This document shows positions 9,816 to 19,215 of a stretch of DNA of 64,000 nucleotides, piece by piece. The stretch lies in the IMG/VR virus record IMGVR_UViG_3300042878_001023, positions 57,858 through 121,857 of that record, one strand, 5' to 3'. Source of the DNA: a virus. The notes under the pieces were generated by a model. It was not told the DNA's origin. It worked only from the letters and a program-made list of their open reading frames with translations, and made no database searches. Positions within the stretch are counted from its first letter, which is position 1; every line of letters begins with the position of its first letter. A program made the position numbers and the translations under genes.

Positions 9816-10208
9816 TTAGCATTTCTTTTTAGTAGCACCACCCATTTTCTTTTTGCTCATTTTAGCACCAGCTATTCTATCTGCTGCAGTAGCTTTAGGA
9901 TTTTTGTCTACACCAGCTTTAACTGATAACATACCAAAAGATGAACCACCTTTTTTAAAGCTTGGTCTTTCAGATACACATCCACCAGTAGCAGATCTAA
10001 CTGTACCTGGAGGGCAAGAATGTTTAACAGCGGTTAGTTTAGAACCACCTTTTTTCATAGACTCCATACCTTGTAAATTAGGTCCTGTTGCACCTGCATT
10101 AGGGATTCCATATATTTGTCCTTTTGGTGTAGCAGAACCAACAGTAGTTTTCATTGTAGAACCACCTTTTTGCATCTTAGTTCCACCACATTTCATACAC
10201 TTTGCCAT
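9816..10208 (-). CDS. KKGGS-repeat basic protein
   Basis: The 130-aa product begins MAKCMKCGGTKMQKGG and repeats K-K/Q-G-G-S/A units along its length, plus a SCPPGTVRSATGGC segment. Low-complexity Lys/Gly composition is shared with other proteins of this cluster. Likely virion-internal or DNA-associated; inference only. Confidence 0.65.
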   Translation of the reverse strand: MAKCMKCGGTKMQKGGSTMKTTVGSATPKGQIYGIPNAGATGPNLQGMESMKKGGSKLTAVKHSCPPGTVRSATGGCVSERPSFKKGGSSFGMLSVKAGVDKNPKATAADRIAGAKMSKKKMGGATKKKC

Positions 10209-10220
10209 ATTATATAAGTT

Positions 10221-10730
10221 TTAACAATTCCATTTTTTTAAAGCTAATGCTTTTCTTGTAGGTTTTCCCTTCTCATCTTTCATAGGTCCATCAACCCCTG
10301 ACATTCTAGCACAAAAACTTTTTCTTCTCTTAGCATCTTTACTATCTGGATCAAGCTTTGATGGCTTAGTAGTCACAGCCATTTTAAGTTTGCTTCCTGG
10401 ATTTTCTTTTCTGTAGGAAGCAACTCCTTTAGCATTAAGACCACCCGCTGGATTCTTTCCCTCCTTGCGTGTCCATGCAGCTGTACTACCTCCTGTTTTC
10501 ATTTTAGGCATTTTGTCATTTTGCTTATGCCAATCTTTTTCAGCCTTAACTCCTTGCTTTACAGTTTTAGCATTTGCAGTTCTAGTCAAACTAATAGTAT
10601 CATAGGTTCCTTTATTTTTGGTAAGATGGTTCACCATAATGTCACCAACTTTACCTTCACCTTTTTTAGTACTTTTTTTATATACTACATGTTTTTCATT
10701 ACCCGTAGTAAGTTTAACCTTAGCTGCCAT
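10221..10730 (-). CDS. DUF6321-like basic protein
   Basis: In this 169-aa product the C-terminal half (about 95-169) carries NPAGGLNAKG, ASYRKENPGSKLK, KSFCARMSG and KALALKKWNC motifs that I recognise from the DUF6321 family, widespread in phages and some eukaryotic viruses. The N-terminus is a separate Lys/Thr-rich region. DUF6321 has no established function. It sits in the run of basic capsid-adjacent genes. Confidence 0.75.
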   Translation of the reverse strand: MAAKVKLTTGNEKHVVYKKSTKKGEGKVGDIMVNHLTKNKGTYDTISLTRTANAKTVKQGVKAEKDWHKQNDKMPKMKTGGSTAAWTRKEGKNPAGGLNAKGVASYRKENPGSKLKMAVTTKPSKLDPDSKDAKRRKSFCARMSGVDGPMKDEKGKPTRKALALKKWNC

Positions 10731-10732
10731 GA

Positions 10733-10885
10733 CTATTTCTTTTTGGTAGTTGTTTTAATCTTCTTTTCTTGTTTAAGCATTTGAGTTGTAGGTTTCTTAC
10801 CAGAACCTTTATTAGCACGGATGTTGTCCCAGAGACCTCTCTGAGACATACTACCGTCTTTTCTTTTTATCATTTCTTTTGCCAT
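10733..10885 (-). CDS. 50-aa conserved basic small protein
   Basis: The ORF runs from ATG at 10885 to TAG at 10733 and overlaps the preceding stop by one base (TAATG). The sequence has the DGSMSQRGLWDNIRANKGSGK pattern, followed by an MLKQEKK motif, which recurs in small virion-cluster proteins of many phages. It is too short for automatic tracks but clearly real from packing and pattern. Probably virion-associated. Confidence 0.78.
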   Translation of the reverse strand: MAKEMIKRKDGSMSQRGLWDNIRANKGSGKKPTTQMLKQEKKIKTTTKKK

Positions 10886-11127
10886 TATTTTCTTTTTAAA
10901 GTTCTAACTGGTCTTGCTACAGTTTTTCCTGCTGGAGCTTTACCTGCAGTAACAATTCCTCCTAGTGCTTTAATTTGTTCTTGTGCATGCTTTGCAACAT
11001 GACTCATCATTTTAGGATCTTTTCTAATTTCATCAGCTCTCTTCAAAGTAGATAAGGCAGATTCAATTTCCCATCTGTCCATTTCCTTCTTTGCAGGAGT
11101 TATAATTGCTTTAGTTACTTTTGCCAT
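10885..11127 (-). CDS. Small basic helical protein
   Basis: This 80-aa protein starts MAKVTKAIITPAKKEMDRWEIESALSTL... in style, mostly helical, with Lys/Arg-rich ends. It is translationally coupled to the next small gene by a TAATG overlap. Member of the basic cluster after the capsid gene; function unknown. Confidence 0.65.
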   Translation of the reverse strand: MAKVTKAIITPAKKEMDRWEIESALSTLKRADEIRKDPKMMSHVAKHAQEQIKALGGIVTAGKAPAGKTVARPVRTLKRK

Positions 11128-11129
11128 GA

Positions 11130-11414
11130 CTATTTCTTTTTAAATAAATTTTTAAAAAATAATTTAATTTTAGTAGACAATGATACTGACTCAACTACTA
11201 TTTCTTTAACTTCATCCTCAATTGTTTCTTCAATTGTTTCTTTGTGTTCAGAAATGAGTTTAGTTGCTTCATATGTAGCATTTTCAAGTACTGGTAACAC
11301 TTCTTCAAGAGTTGCTTCAACTTCTTTTACAATTTTTTTTAAAACTTTTTTTCTTGGAGCTCTTGGAGTTTTTACTTTCTCAACAATAGCTGCTTCTACT
11401 TTTTTTCTTGCCAT
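11130..11414 (-). CDS. Charged helical protein with amphipathic C-terminus
   Basis: The 94-aa product has a basic N-terminus (MARKKVEAA), a long Glu/Val-rich helical middle and a C-terminal KLFFKNLFKKK amphipathic basic end. It lies among the MAK-type proteins. The charged helix may form a coiled coil. Function unknown. Confidence 0.62.
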   Translation of the reverse strand: MARKKVEAAIVEKVKTPRAPRKKVLKKIVKEVEATLEEVLPVLENATYEATKLISEHKETIEETIEDEVKEIVVESVSLSTKIKLFFKNLFKKK

Positions 11415-11441
11415 AATATTATAATAAAATTAAGCAGTACC

Positions 11442-11618
11442 CTATTTAGGTACTGCTGTTTTAGGAGCACTAGATGTTCCACCTACTCTTCCTTTAGCTA
11501 CTTTTTGAGCAGATGCTTTTGGATTAACTCCAGATTTTACACCTTTACTTCCAGCTACTTTAGAAGCTGTAACTTTTGCATTTGGGTTATTAATTTTCCC
11601 GGTTGTAAACTTTGCCAT
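11442..11618 (-). CDS. 58-aa Lys/Ala-rich small protein
   Basis: ATG at 11618, TAG at 11442. The protein starts MAKFTTGKINNPNAKV and is almost entirely Lys, Ala, Gly, Ser, Thr and Val (KVAKGRVGGTSSAPK). Its stop lies in an inverted repeat AGCAGTACC/GGGTACTGCT (11433-11456) that could form a weak hairpin. Composition matches neighbouring basic genes. Confidence 0.65.
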   Translation of the reverse strand: MAKFTTGKINNPNAKVTASKVAGSKGVKSGVNPKASAQKVAKGRVGGTSSAPKTAVPK

Positions 11619-11630
11619 TTTATTTTTGAA

Positions 11631-12647
11631 TTAAGAGTTCCAATACTTTTCACAAGCCATGTTTAAGTCTTTCAAAATATCCTCATTTAAAGGATTTTTT
11701 AAGTGCTCTAATACATCAGAAACATTCCTACCTAACAATGCATTAGTTTTGGTATGATAGATATAACCATCGGCCTTATTAACAATATACTTAAAAAATA
11801 CGGAATCTCTAACAATTGATTTAATTTTTAGTGTTTCCATATCCATATTAGCTGTTTCCATAAAGGTTTTAGCAGCTCTTTCTTTGTTTGATTCACCAGC
11901 TAAACCAGCAATGTAATTATCCATGTTTTCATAGATTACATCATTTGGTGTAGATTTTCTATATTGTGTACTATTGATATCTACAACTTTTGCAATGTAG
12001 AATAACTTAGTACTGTTTTTGTCAAATAATTTTTGCAATTCAGATAGAGCTTTGTTACGTAATTTTTTGTACTCAGTTCTAACCATTACAGTTTCTTCTT
12101 CTTTATCTAAATAAAACTTAGGTGGAACAGCTTTTGCTCTTGCATCTTCTAAGCTTTTTGAAACTAATGAAAATCCACCAGCTTCAATTGCATAAAGTTT
12201 AATTCTATCATAGGGGTCTTTAGGATCCAGGAACACTGGTTCATTACCACATGAAATAAAAATTCTATTCCAGAAGTCAGAATTGTTTGGTCTTAGTAAA
12301 GTTACTTTAGCCCAAAAGTCTTTATCATCAATATCAATAACATTTGCAGCAAGCTCTTGCTCTAACTCTGCAACTGCTAATCTTATCTCTCTTACTCTAG
12401 CTTCTTTTTCTGCTATAGGAAGTAGTTTGATCTCCGGAGCAAATTCATTTAATCCAGTTACATATCTTACTACACCATTGTTGTCTAAACAAGCTAATTG
12501 TTCATTGTGTGTTACTCCATCAAATAAACTCATTCCATAGTCTTCTAATCCCATGTTAGAAGCAGAGTTATCAAAGTAAGGTCTAACAGCAATTGCTGTT
12601 TTTTTAATTGAGCCTTTTCCGGTCTCAACCATTGTGAAATTTTCCAT
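11631..12647 (-). CDS. Structural-module protein downstream of MCP
   Basis: The 338-aa protein is expressed right after the major capsid gene and has its own A-rich leader (AAAACCAACAATATAATG). A helical segment (about 80-105) is followed by a region with DPKDPYDRIKLYAIEAGGF and many charged helices. No catalytic motif was seen. Position suggests a capsid-associated or head-completion protein; family not recognised. Confidence 0.6.
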   Translation of the reverse strand: MENFTMVETGKGSIKKTAIAVRPYFDNSASNMGLEDYGMSLFDGVTHNEQLACLDNNGVVRYVTGLNEFAPEIKLLPIAEKEARVREIRLAVAELEQELAANVIDIDDKDFWAKVTLLRPNNSDFWNRIFISCGNEPVFLDPKDPYDRIKLYAIEAGGFSLVSKSLEDARAKAVPPKFYLDKEEETVMVRTEYKKLRNKALSELQKLFDKNSTKLFYIAKVVDINSTQYRKSTPNDVIYENMDNYIAGLAGESNKERAAKTFMETANMDMETLKIKSIVRDSVFFKYIVNKADGYIYHTKTNALLGRNVSDVLEHLKNPLNEDILKDLNMACEKYWNS

Positions 12648-12679
12648 TATATTGTTGGTTTTGGTTTTTGTAAATTTAA

Positions 12680-12718
12680 TAAAAAAAATAGGTAGAGGAA
12701 ACTAATCCCCTACCTATC
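12680..12718 (-). terminator. Terminator after the major capsid gene
   Basis: The stem ATAGGTAG / CTACCTAT (12688-12695 with 12710-12717), extended by partly paired G/C bases, is followed on the minus strand by eight T's. It lies just past the MCP stop and before the 338-aa gene, which suggests differential expression of MCP. Confidence 0.75.
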
Positions 12719-12729
12719 ATAGGTATTTT

Positions 12730-14349
12730 TTAGAATGATCCACCAGTAATAGGGTTTCTCATTACAATCTTGAGAACTTTTGTAGGATCTTTAACCCAAA
12801 TAGCAGGCATTGTTTGAGACATCATTACACGGTAACCATTGAACTGACCTGAAGATTGGAACCCTTGAGTTCTTCCCATGTAGTCCATAGTACCATTTTG
12901 ATACCACCATTTCAATTGATTATCCCAAGATAATTTCAATAAGTAAATGTTGTCATTAGTATTATCTGTGATATCAAAGATAATGAATGAGTAAGAAGAT
13001 AATGGGAAACCATCAATGATTGGATTCTCAATATCATTAGTGTGAACATTATCAAATGCTGGATTCAATACAAATTTCACGTTAGCCAAGAATGGGATAA
13101 CATATGAAGTGTATGCAAATCCAAAGTTCAAGTCCATACCTTTACCAGTGATAGCACCTATATCAGCAGCTTGAATCAATAAACCAGAAGATACTGCTTC
13201 ACGTTTGATAGCCTCATTTACCATTCTCATACCACCCATACCAGTTTGTACAACTAATGAGCGTTTTGGATCTGGACCTTGGAATTCAACTTTACCATTA
13301 AAGAAGTTGTAGATCTCACCACGGAATAAATCCAATGTGAAGTTATTCTTGTTGTAGATTCTTTTGAAAGAGTTATCTAACTGTTTCCAAAGACCCACTG
13401 ACAATCTTAAATCATCTGGACCATCTTGTTTGATTCTACCACCTTGTCCCCACATCAAGTATGTCTCAATATCTTGAGCAATCTTAGATAAGTGAGCAGA
13501 TTCCATTGTAGTTAAGAAAGTTCTAGATAAATCACCATTGTCAAAAGCTTTTTTAACTTTGTCTTTACCTAATGTCTTAACCATATCATCTAAGCTATTG
13601 ATTGAAGGATCATTTAAGTTTGTATCAAATGTTCTCCAGATCTCAGTTACAGGAACTGTACCATCTGCATTCATACCACCTTTGATCATTAAATCTGCTC
13701 TAGAAGAAATAGAGTAATGAACGTGAGCTTCAGCACCTCCTACAAAGTTGTAGAATTCACGGAAACCAGCTCTAGTTTGGATGTCAGAGAATCTCTCACC
13801 ATACTCACCACGAGCAGAACCTTTACGGAATACTTTAGTACCATTAGCTAAGTACTTGTTATCCAAGAACTTGAAGTTATCATTATTTACTAACTGTACG
13901 GTATAGATAAATCCATCACCTACAGGTAAAATATCTTCAGCTGTTACATAAAGTTCAACACCGTTATATTTGTCATATGTGAACATATCACCATGTCCAA
14001 ACTCACGTCTGTTTAACTTTACTCTGAAAGTTGATCCTTCAATTCCTTTGAACTCATTATCTGGTTCAATGTCCTCAATAATGTAAGGAAGATCAATAGA
14101 CACAGGAGTCTGCCATCTATATTCACCTCTTGCATTATCAACCATAATTACATTTTTTCCGCCAAAAGAAGACATTTGGTATAGGGGCATTTCAACTTTT
14201 TGAGCCATAGCCCATAAGTCTACTGGACCTAAATCCATTGGTTGTGCATCTTTCAACATGTTTACTAAGTGGTAAGAATCCACATGTGAACTTGCATTGT
14301 ATGCAGTATCACGCAGAAATATACCATTGTTTAAAACTGGAGTTGCCAT
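12730..14349 (-). CDS. Major capsid protein (putative)
   Basis: The 539-aa product lies immediately downstream of a scaffold-like gene and the portal, the classic MCP position, and has a terminator right after it. Codon choice differs from neighbours, with more C-ending codons, as expected for a highly expressed gene. Features such as QKVEMPLYQMSSFGGKN and a long helix-like segment around 250-290 are compatible with an HK97-fold capsid protein, but the fold is inferred. Length fits the roughly 500-aa MCPs of crAss-like phages. Confidence 0.7.
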   Translation of the reverse strand: MATPVLNNGIFLRDTAYNASSHVDSYHLVNMLKDAQPMDLGPVDLWAMAQKVEMPLYQMSSFGGKNVIMVDNARGEYRWQTPVSIDLPYIIEDIEPDNEFKGIEGSTFRVKLNRREFGHGDMFTYDKYNGVELYVTAEDILPVGDGFIYTVQLVNNDNFKFLDNKYLANGTKVFRKGSARGEYGERFSDIQTRAGFREFYNFVGGAEAHVHYSISSRADLMIKGGMNADGTVPVTEIWRTFDTNLNDPSINSLDDMVKTLGKDKVKKAFDNGDLSRTFLTTMESAHLSKIAQDIETYLMWGQGGRIKQDGPDDLRLSVGLWKQLDNSFKRIYNKNNFTLDLFRGEIYNFFNGKVEFQGPDPKRSLVVQTGMGGMRMVNEAIKREAVSSGLLIQAADIGAITGKGMDLNFGFAYTSYVIPFLANVKFVLNPAFDNVHTNDIENPIIDGFPLSSYSFIIFDITDNTNDNIYLLKLSWDNQLKWWYQNGTMDYMGRTQGFQSSGQFNGYRVMMSQTMPAIWVKDPTKVLKIVMRNPITGGSF

Positions 14350-14374
14350 TTATATTTATTTATTAGTTACTTAA

Positions 14375-15649
14375 TTAAAATGTACGTCTGAATATATTAG
14401 TATTCTGACGCTGTACTGTTTTTTGTGGTTTATTTGAAGATCTCATATCTTCTCCTGCACCTGTATTAGTTGAAGAACTAGATAATTTTCTAGACTCTTC
14501 AGTTTTTAATGTTCTAACTGTTTTCTCTATAGCAGCTTTAGAACCTTGTTCTTTAATTTTTGCTTCAAATCCTTCTGGATCAGAAAGCAACCAAAGAGCT
14601 TTAGCAATTAACCCATGGTTTGGTTCAACAAACTGATATTTCTCTAACAAGTGCCCTAACAAGTTTGTATTCTTACCTGATATAGAAGGGTAATTTGGTT
14701 GAACTAATCCTGAATAAAGAACACTTTGTGTTTTCTTATCTAACTTAACTCCTCCAATTTCTCCCGCTGCAAGTGTGTTATAAACACTATCAGTATAAGC
14801 TCTTGCTTGTTTTTGTTGTTGTTCTTTCTTATGCTCTTGCTCAGCTAATTGTCTTGCAACAATCTCTTCTTGCATTCTATCCAATTTAGGTTTAAACTGA
14901 TTAGCTTTTTGCTCAAGCTTATTCATATCAGCCCAATCTTGGATTTCAGATTCAATTTCTTCTGCTGTTCCAAAGTTAGTTGCCCAAAGATATTGTCTAG
15001 CAATTTCTTCTTGATCAGCTTCATTAGATGGATCAAGTTGCACAATCTCTTCAACATGTGCTAAGGTTCTAAACAAACCTTTAAGGTCTTGTCCACCATC
15101 AGCTACATATTTAGCAGCAATTTGAAGTTCTTCAGGAAGAGCATTAAAAAATTCTTTAGGAACCTTTGCTTTTACAGCATTTTCTCTTTCTTGAAAATTA
15201 GCTTCAAACAATTCTCTAAAATCTTTAGTGCTATACTCCTCTAAAGGTTTCTCATCATCAAAAGGCATTAGAGTACCTTCCTCAATCATTTTTTGTGCTA
15301 AATCATAAAGACCTTCTTTATCTACTTTAGGTCTTCCTTTTGTTCCAGCTGTTTCTTCTTGAGAAATTAAATTATCTAACTCAGCAATAGTTTCTTCAAC
15401 TTCTGCTTTATCCTCTACTGCTTGAGCTTTTTCTTTTGCAGTACTTGTTGTATTGTCAAGGAACGTAGTGTCAATGTTTTCTTTGGAGAACATGGTCTTA
15501 GGCTTACTTTCTTCAGCTGTTTTCCCATCTTCAGGAACCATGATGTTTGCAGCACCAGGGTTTCCAAATAATTCATCAATGTTTACATCAACCTGTTCTA
15601 CCGTTGTAGAATCTTGAATGTCATCAAGATTAGTTGCATCTTTGTTCAT
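14375..15649 (-). CDS. Scaffold/head morphogenesis-like protein
   Basis: This 424-aa acidic protein sits between portal and MCP. It has an acidic N-terminus, a helical charged middle and a long Q/K/E coiled-coil segment around residues 240-285 (RQLAEQEHKKEQQQKQ). Composition, coiled coil and location match scaffolding proteins. No protease motif was noticed. A leader AAACCAAAACCAACAACATG precedes the start. Confidence 0.6.
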   Translation of the reverse strand: MNKDATNLDDIQDSTTVEQVDVNIDELFGNPGAANIMVPEDGKTAEESKPKTMFSKENIDTTFLDNTTSTAKEKAQAVEDKAEVEETIAELDNLISQEETAGTKGRPKVDKEGLYDLAQKMIEEGTLMPFDDEKPLEEYSTKDFRELFEANFQERENAVKAKVPKEFFNALPEELQIAAKYVADGGQDLKGLFRTLAHVEEIVQLDPSNEADQEEIARQYLWATNFGTAEEIESEIQDWADMNKLEQKANQFKPKLDRMQEEIVARQLAEQEHKKEQQQKQARAYTDSVYNTLAAGEIGGVKLDKKTQSVLYSGLVQPNYPSISGKNTNLLGHLLEKYQFVEPNHGLIAKALWLLSDPEGFEAKIKEQGSKAAIEKTVRTLKTEESRKLSSSSTNTGAGEDMRSSNKPQKTVQRQNTNIFRRTF

Positions 15650-15755
15650 GTTGTTGGTTTTGGTTTATAATTTAATATAATAAATAAACTTGATAAATTT
15701 AAAATTCTTAAAAACATTTTTTGCATTATATAGCTAAGGTTATTCTTTTTTTTAT

Positions 15756-16475
15756 TTATAAGTATTTAAAATAATGACCTTTTGTTAAACCTGATTTAGA
15801 TTTACCTTTACATACTCTTGTTATATGTGTAGGTTCAATTTTAAAAAACTTTGCTGCTTCAGTAACACTTTTAAATTCAAATAATACTACACCTTCTTTA
15901 GTTATATTACAAACAGGTTTTTTAAGTTTTTCACTTAAATAATTAAAACAATCAGGATTTTTTTTATATTTTTCTTTTAATTTTTGAGAATGTTTAACAC
16001 CTATTTCTTTTCTTTTTTCATCACTTAAATGACCATAACCCAATAAAGTCAAACCTTCAGCATGCTTTTTTTTCATTATTTTAGAATGTCTTTTATGTTT
16101 TTCTTTCCAAAGTTCTGAATTTTCTAAAGATTTAAGTCTTTTTTCTTTGCTTTCATTAGTTGCTTTATAACCTGTTGTTCCTTCACCTCCATCAGTATGA
16201 TTTGTTAAATCAAAACCCCAGGTTTTAAATTGTGCAATCCAATATTGTTCTAACCAAATCCATTCACCTTTAATATTGTCTATAACAACCATCTTAGGTT
16301 TTTTATCTTTTAATGAAAGATGTTTAACCCAACTATTTACTTTACTAAGTCTTATAGATCTTTTCCATTGGTAAATATGTTGATTATATCTGTTTTGAGG
16401 TTTCACATTAGTTTTACCAACATATCTTACTTTATCAGTTTCAGGATCTACTAAAGTATAAATATAAGTTATCAT
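15756..16475 (-). CDS. GIY-YIG homing endonuclease
   Basis: The 239-aa protein opens with the GIY-YIG-type pair YIYTLVD (residues 4-10) and RYVGKT (17-22), then a conserved-looking Glu in WIWLEQYW and TNHTDGGEGTTG, followed by NUMOD3-like Lys-rich motifs and a C-terminal NUMOD1-like DNA-binding segment (SVTEAAKFFKI). It overlaps the portal stop by 4 bases (ATGA) and interrupts the portal-scaffold operon. It is a free-standing mobile gene, not needed for virion assembly. Confidence 0.88.
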   Translation of the reverse strand: MITYIYTLVDPETDKVRYVGKTNVKPQNRYNQHIYQWKRSIRLSKVNSWVKHLSLKDKKPKMVVIDNIKGEWIWLEQYWIAQFKTWGFDLTNHTDGGEGTTGYKATNESKEKRLKSLENSELWKEKHKRHSKIMKKKHAEGLTLLGYGHLSDEKRKEIGVKHSQKLKEKYKKNPDCFNYLSEKLKKPVCNITKEGVVLFEFKSVTEAAKFFKIEPTHITRVCKGKSKSGLTKGHYFKYL

Positions 16476-19213
16476 ATTTTTTTATCTGCTTTTAATTCAC
16501 TTTTTGTTTTATTTTCTCTTGCAATTTCTAATTGTTTATTAGCAATTTCTCTTTGTACTTGTAGTTTTTCTCTTTCAATTTGAGCTTTTGTAGAATCAGC
16601 ATTCTGTCTATTAGTTTCTTTTTCTCTTTGAAGATTCATCTGATCTTGAAACTGTTCACTATCTTTAATATCCTTCATAGCATCAATATAATCAGATTGC
16701 ATGTTTTGATCTATATCAACCATAGATCCCATACCAGCCGCTCTAATCTCAGCAACAAGAATATCTCTTTGTCTATTTTTCTCATCTCTCAACTCTTGAG
16801 CATCAATTTCCATTTTCTTTTGTCTTTCTTGAGATTCAAGTTGTTGAGTTTGCATTTCTTGTTGTTGCTGTTGTTCTTCTTGTTTTTGTTTTTGTTGTTT
16901 TTCTTCAGCAGCTTTAAGAGTATTGTTAACTTCAGATACTGTATCCGCTTGTACAAGTTTTCCTAAATCATAGATAGTAGCTCCTGTAGTATTATTAGTC
17001 ATAGCCATTTGTTTTAATTGTTCCAACACTGCTCTATGGTTTGCTGTTGTACTGCAGAATATATTAAGATCTCTTAATAATAAATCAGTTCCATTTATTT
17101 CAAAGTTTACTTTTTCATCACTAGATGTCATATAGGAAAGTCTTGCTGACGGCTTTGTTGATTGATAATACTGAGCAACATCTGTTCTCATTGTATGCAC
17201 TCTAGGCATTAAGTAATCACAGTGCTGTATAAAGTATACTTCAGTTTGTGCATAAGATGCAGAAGCAGCTTGCTCTACTCCTGTAGCAGTCATTTGAGAT
17301 AACTGTTGTCCCAACCTTTGAGGATTAATTCCAATTACATCATATGCTTGTTGTTTAAAATGTTCTGATAATTTAATCCTTGACATTAACCTATTTGTTT
17401 GCTCAAGATCTAATTTTTGGAAATGTTGAAAGTTTAATGGATTTTCAGTATTAGTAATAGATGTATCAAGTGGTAACATCTGGAAATTTTTCATAGCAAC
17501 ATAAGCTTTTGCCAGGTTGTTTTTTCCCCAGTCTTCACCAGCTGAATGTCTTGGTAATGCATTTTGATCAAGTAATATTACAGTACCTAACTCATCAACA
17601 AGTATGTCAGCTATTTGATTGTTTACAATATTGTATCCAATCTGATAAGGCTTCATTAAATCTAACAAAGATGTTGACTTAGTATTTCTATCTGAGAACA
17701 CAGCTCCTTCTACAGGAAGCTTACAACCATACAAACTATTGTCACCTTTAAATTGAAACTTTAATGGTCCAATATGATTTTTATTTACACCAATATATAG
17801 TGGAGAAAATCCTCCAGGATTATTCATACCCCAAAATGAAGGAATATTTGGACCAATTTTTACACCACCCCAAACTTCATTAATCCATATCCAGTCAATG
17901 TGCTCTCCATATACAAGATTTTCTTTTGTTTTATTCTTAAATAGTCTTGTATCATAAATTGGATTATCTGTTACTTTATAATCTTCAGTTATAATCTCAT
18001 TAATAACTTCTCCGTTTTCTTTTATTTTTGTTAAGTGGCCAACTTTTCTTTGAGATTTCCAATAACAAGTTGTAACTCTTAATAGATATGCTGTACCTTG
18101 GTCATAGTAATCTTCTCCTTCAGAAAGAATTTGATTAATTATATCTCCACCATCATATACTGATCCAGCCATCATTGTGGTATATTGTCTATATGCTAAT
18201 GAAGGCATGTTAGTATTCCACTCATGAGACTTAGTAGCATCATAGAATGTACCATCATTTTGACCACCAATAGCATAACCAGCAGATCTGATTGGATAGA
18301 CTGCTTCCAATGCTTCATGTTGTTCTTCCGTAAGTACATAACCATACTTATCAATTACATCAGCTACAGTCATCATGTCTACTTTACCTACCCAGTTACC
18401 TTGAGAAATATACCTTGCATCAGGAGACTTGTGATAAAAAGTAACAGGAGGATTCCATAGTTCTACTTCATAGTCATCTTCCATCATACGCATGTGCCAA
18501 AACTCTCTATCTGTAATAAGCATGTCTCTAAAGGCTCTTTCTTCAAGTTCTTCCATTCGGAATCTTTCAACATCTACCTTATGTTGGTGAGAAGCCCACT
18601 GCTCTACCATTGATCTATAATCTTTCTTAAAGAAGCCTTCTATTTCTGGTAAAGATTTTAAATTTTCAGGAGCTAATTGTTGTTGTGCTTCAGGAGAGTT
18701 GGGGTCTAACCCTTGTTCCATTAATGCAGCTTGTATTTTTACTTTTGCATCTGACATTAGAGTATCTTCTACCATCTTTCTTTTTTGCTCCATCATCTCA
18801 TTATATGAGAAATCATCAATGGCTCTGTAAGTAAGTTTGGTAGATCTCTTAGCAAATTCAGCTACAAGAACATTAATAACATTTGGAATAATAGGATAAA
18901 ACTTTAACTCTAAAGCAGACCAGTCTTCTCTAGTTAATACATCAACAATCTCTTTCATTTCATTGTTTTCTTCAACTATGTAGTCTGACTTATCTATAAT
19001 ACCTTTAGCAAGCTTATAGTTTTTCATCAGCCTCCGTGCATTTCTACGGATTTGTTTTAACCCATTCCACTCTAACCAGTCAAGATTCCAAGCTGCCCAC
19101 TCATCATCCTTTTCTTTTTTAGGAATAAATTGCAATGGCTGAGTAATACTACCCATTCTATTATGAGAGGCCTTTGCTCCTTTTTTGAGCTGCATTGCGT
19201 TAAATACTTGCAT
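16472..19213 (-). CDS. Portal protein (putative)
   Basis: The 913-aa product lies directly after TerL with 2 bases between, the usual portal position. It has a large mixed N-terminal two thirds and a C-terminal Q/E/K coiled coil (about 775-910, KQQKQKQEEQQQQQ and following), which could be a barrel or unstructured crown. Portals of crAss-like phages are also large. Identity rests on order and size; no short diagnostic motif exists for portals. Confidence 0.7.
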   Translation of the reverse strand: MQVFNAMQLKKGAKASHNRMGSITQPLQFIPKKEKDDEWAAWNLDWLEWNGLKQIRRNARRLMKNYKLAKGIIDKSDYIVEENNEMKEIVDVLTREDWSALELKFYPIIPNVINVLVAEFAKRSTKLTYRAIDDFSYNEMMEQKRKMVEDTLMSDAKVKIQAALMEQGLDPNSPEAQQQLAPENLKSLPEIEGFFKKDYRSMVEQWASHQHKVDVERFRMEELEERAFRDMLITDREFWHMRMMEDDYEVELWNPPVTFYHKSPDARYISQGNWVGKVDMMTVADVIDKYGYVLTEEQHEALEAVYPIRSAGYAIGGQNDGTFYDATKSHEWNTNMPSLAYRQYTTMMAGSVYDGGDIINQILSEGEDYYDQGTAYLLRVTTCYWKSQRKVGHLTKIKENGEVINEIITEDYKVTDNPIYDTRLFKNKTKENLVYGEHIDWIWINEVWGGVKIGPNIPSFWGMNNPGGFSPLYIGVNKNHIGPLKFQFKGDNSLYGCKLPVEGAVFSDRNTKSTSLLDLMKPYQIGYNIVNNQIADILVDELGTVILLDQNALPRHSAGEDWGKNNLAKAYVAMKNFQMLPLDTSITNTENPLNFQHFQKLDLEQTNRLMSRIKLSEHFKQQAYDVIGINPQRLGQQLSQMTATGVEQAASASYAQTEVYFIQHCDYLMPRVHTMRTDVAQYYQSTKPSARLSYMTSSDEKVNFEINGTDLLLRDLNIFCSTTANHRAVLEQLKQMAMTNNTTGATIYDLGKLVQADTVSEVNNTLKAAEEKQQKQKQEEQQQQQEMQTQQLESQERQKKMEIDAQELRDEKNRQRDILVAEIRAAGMGSMVDIDQNMQSDYIDAMKDIKDSEQFQDQMNLQREKETNRQNADSTKAQIEREKLQVQREIANKQLEIARENKTKSELKADKKI

Positions 19214-19215
19214 AA

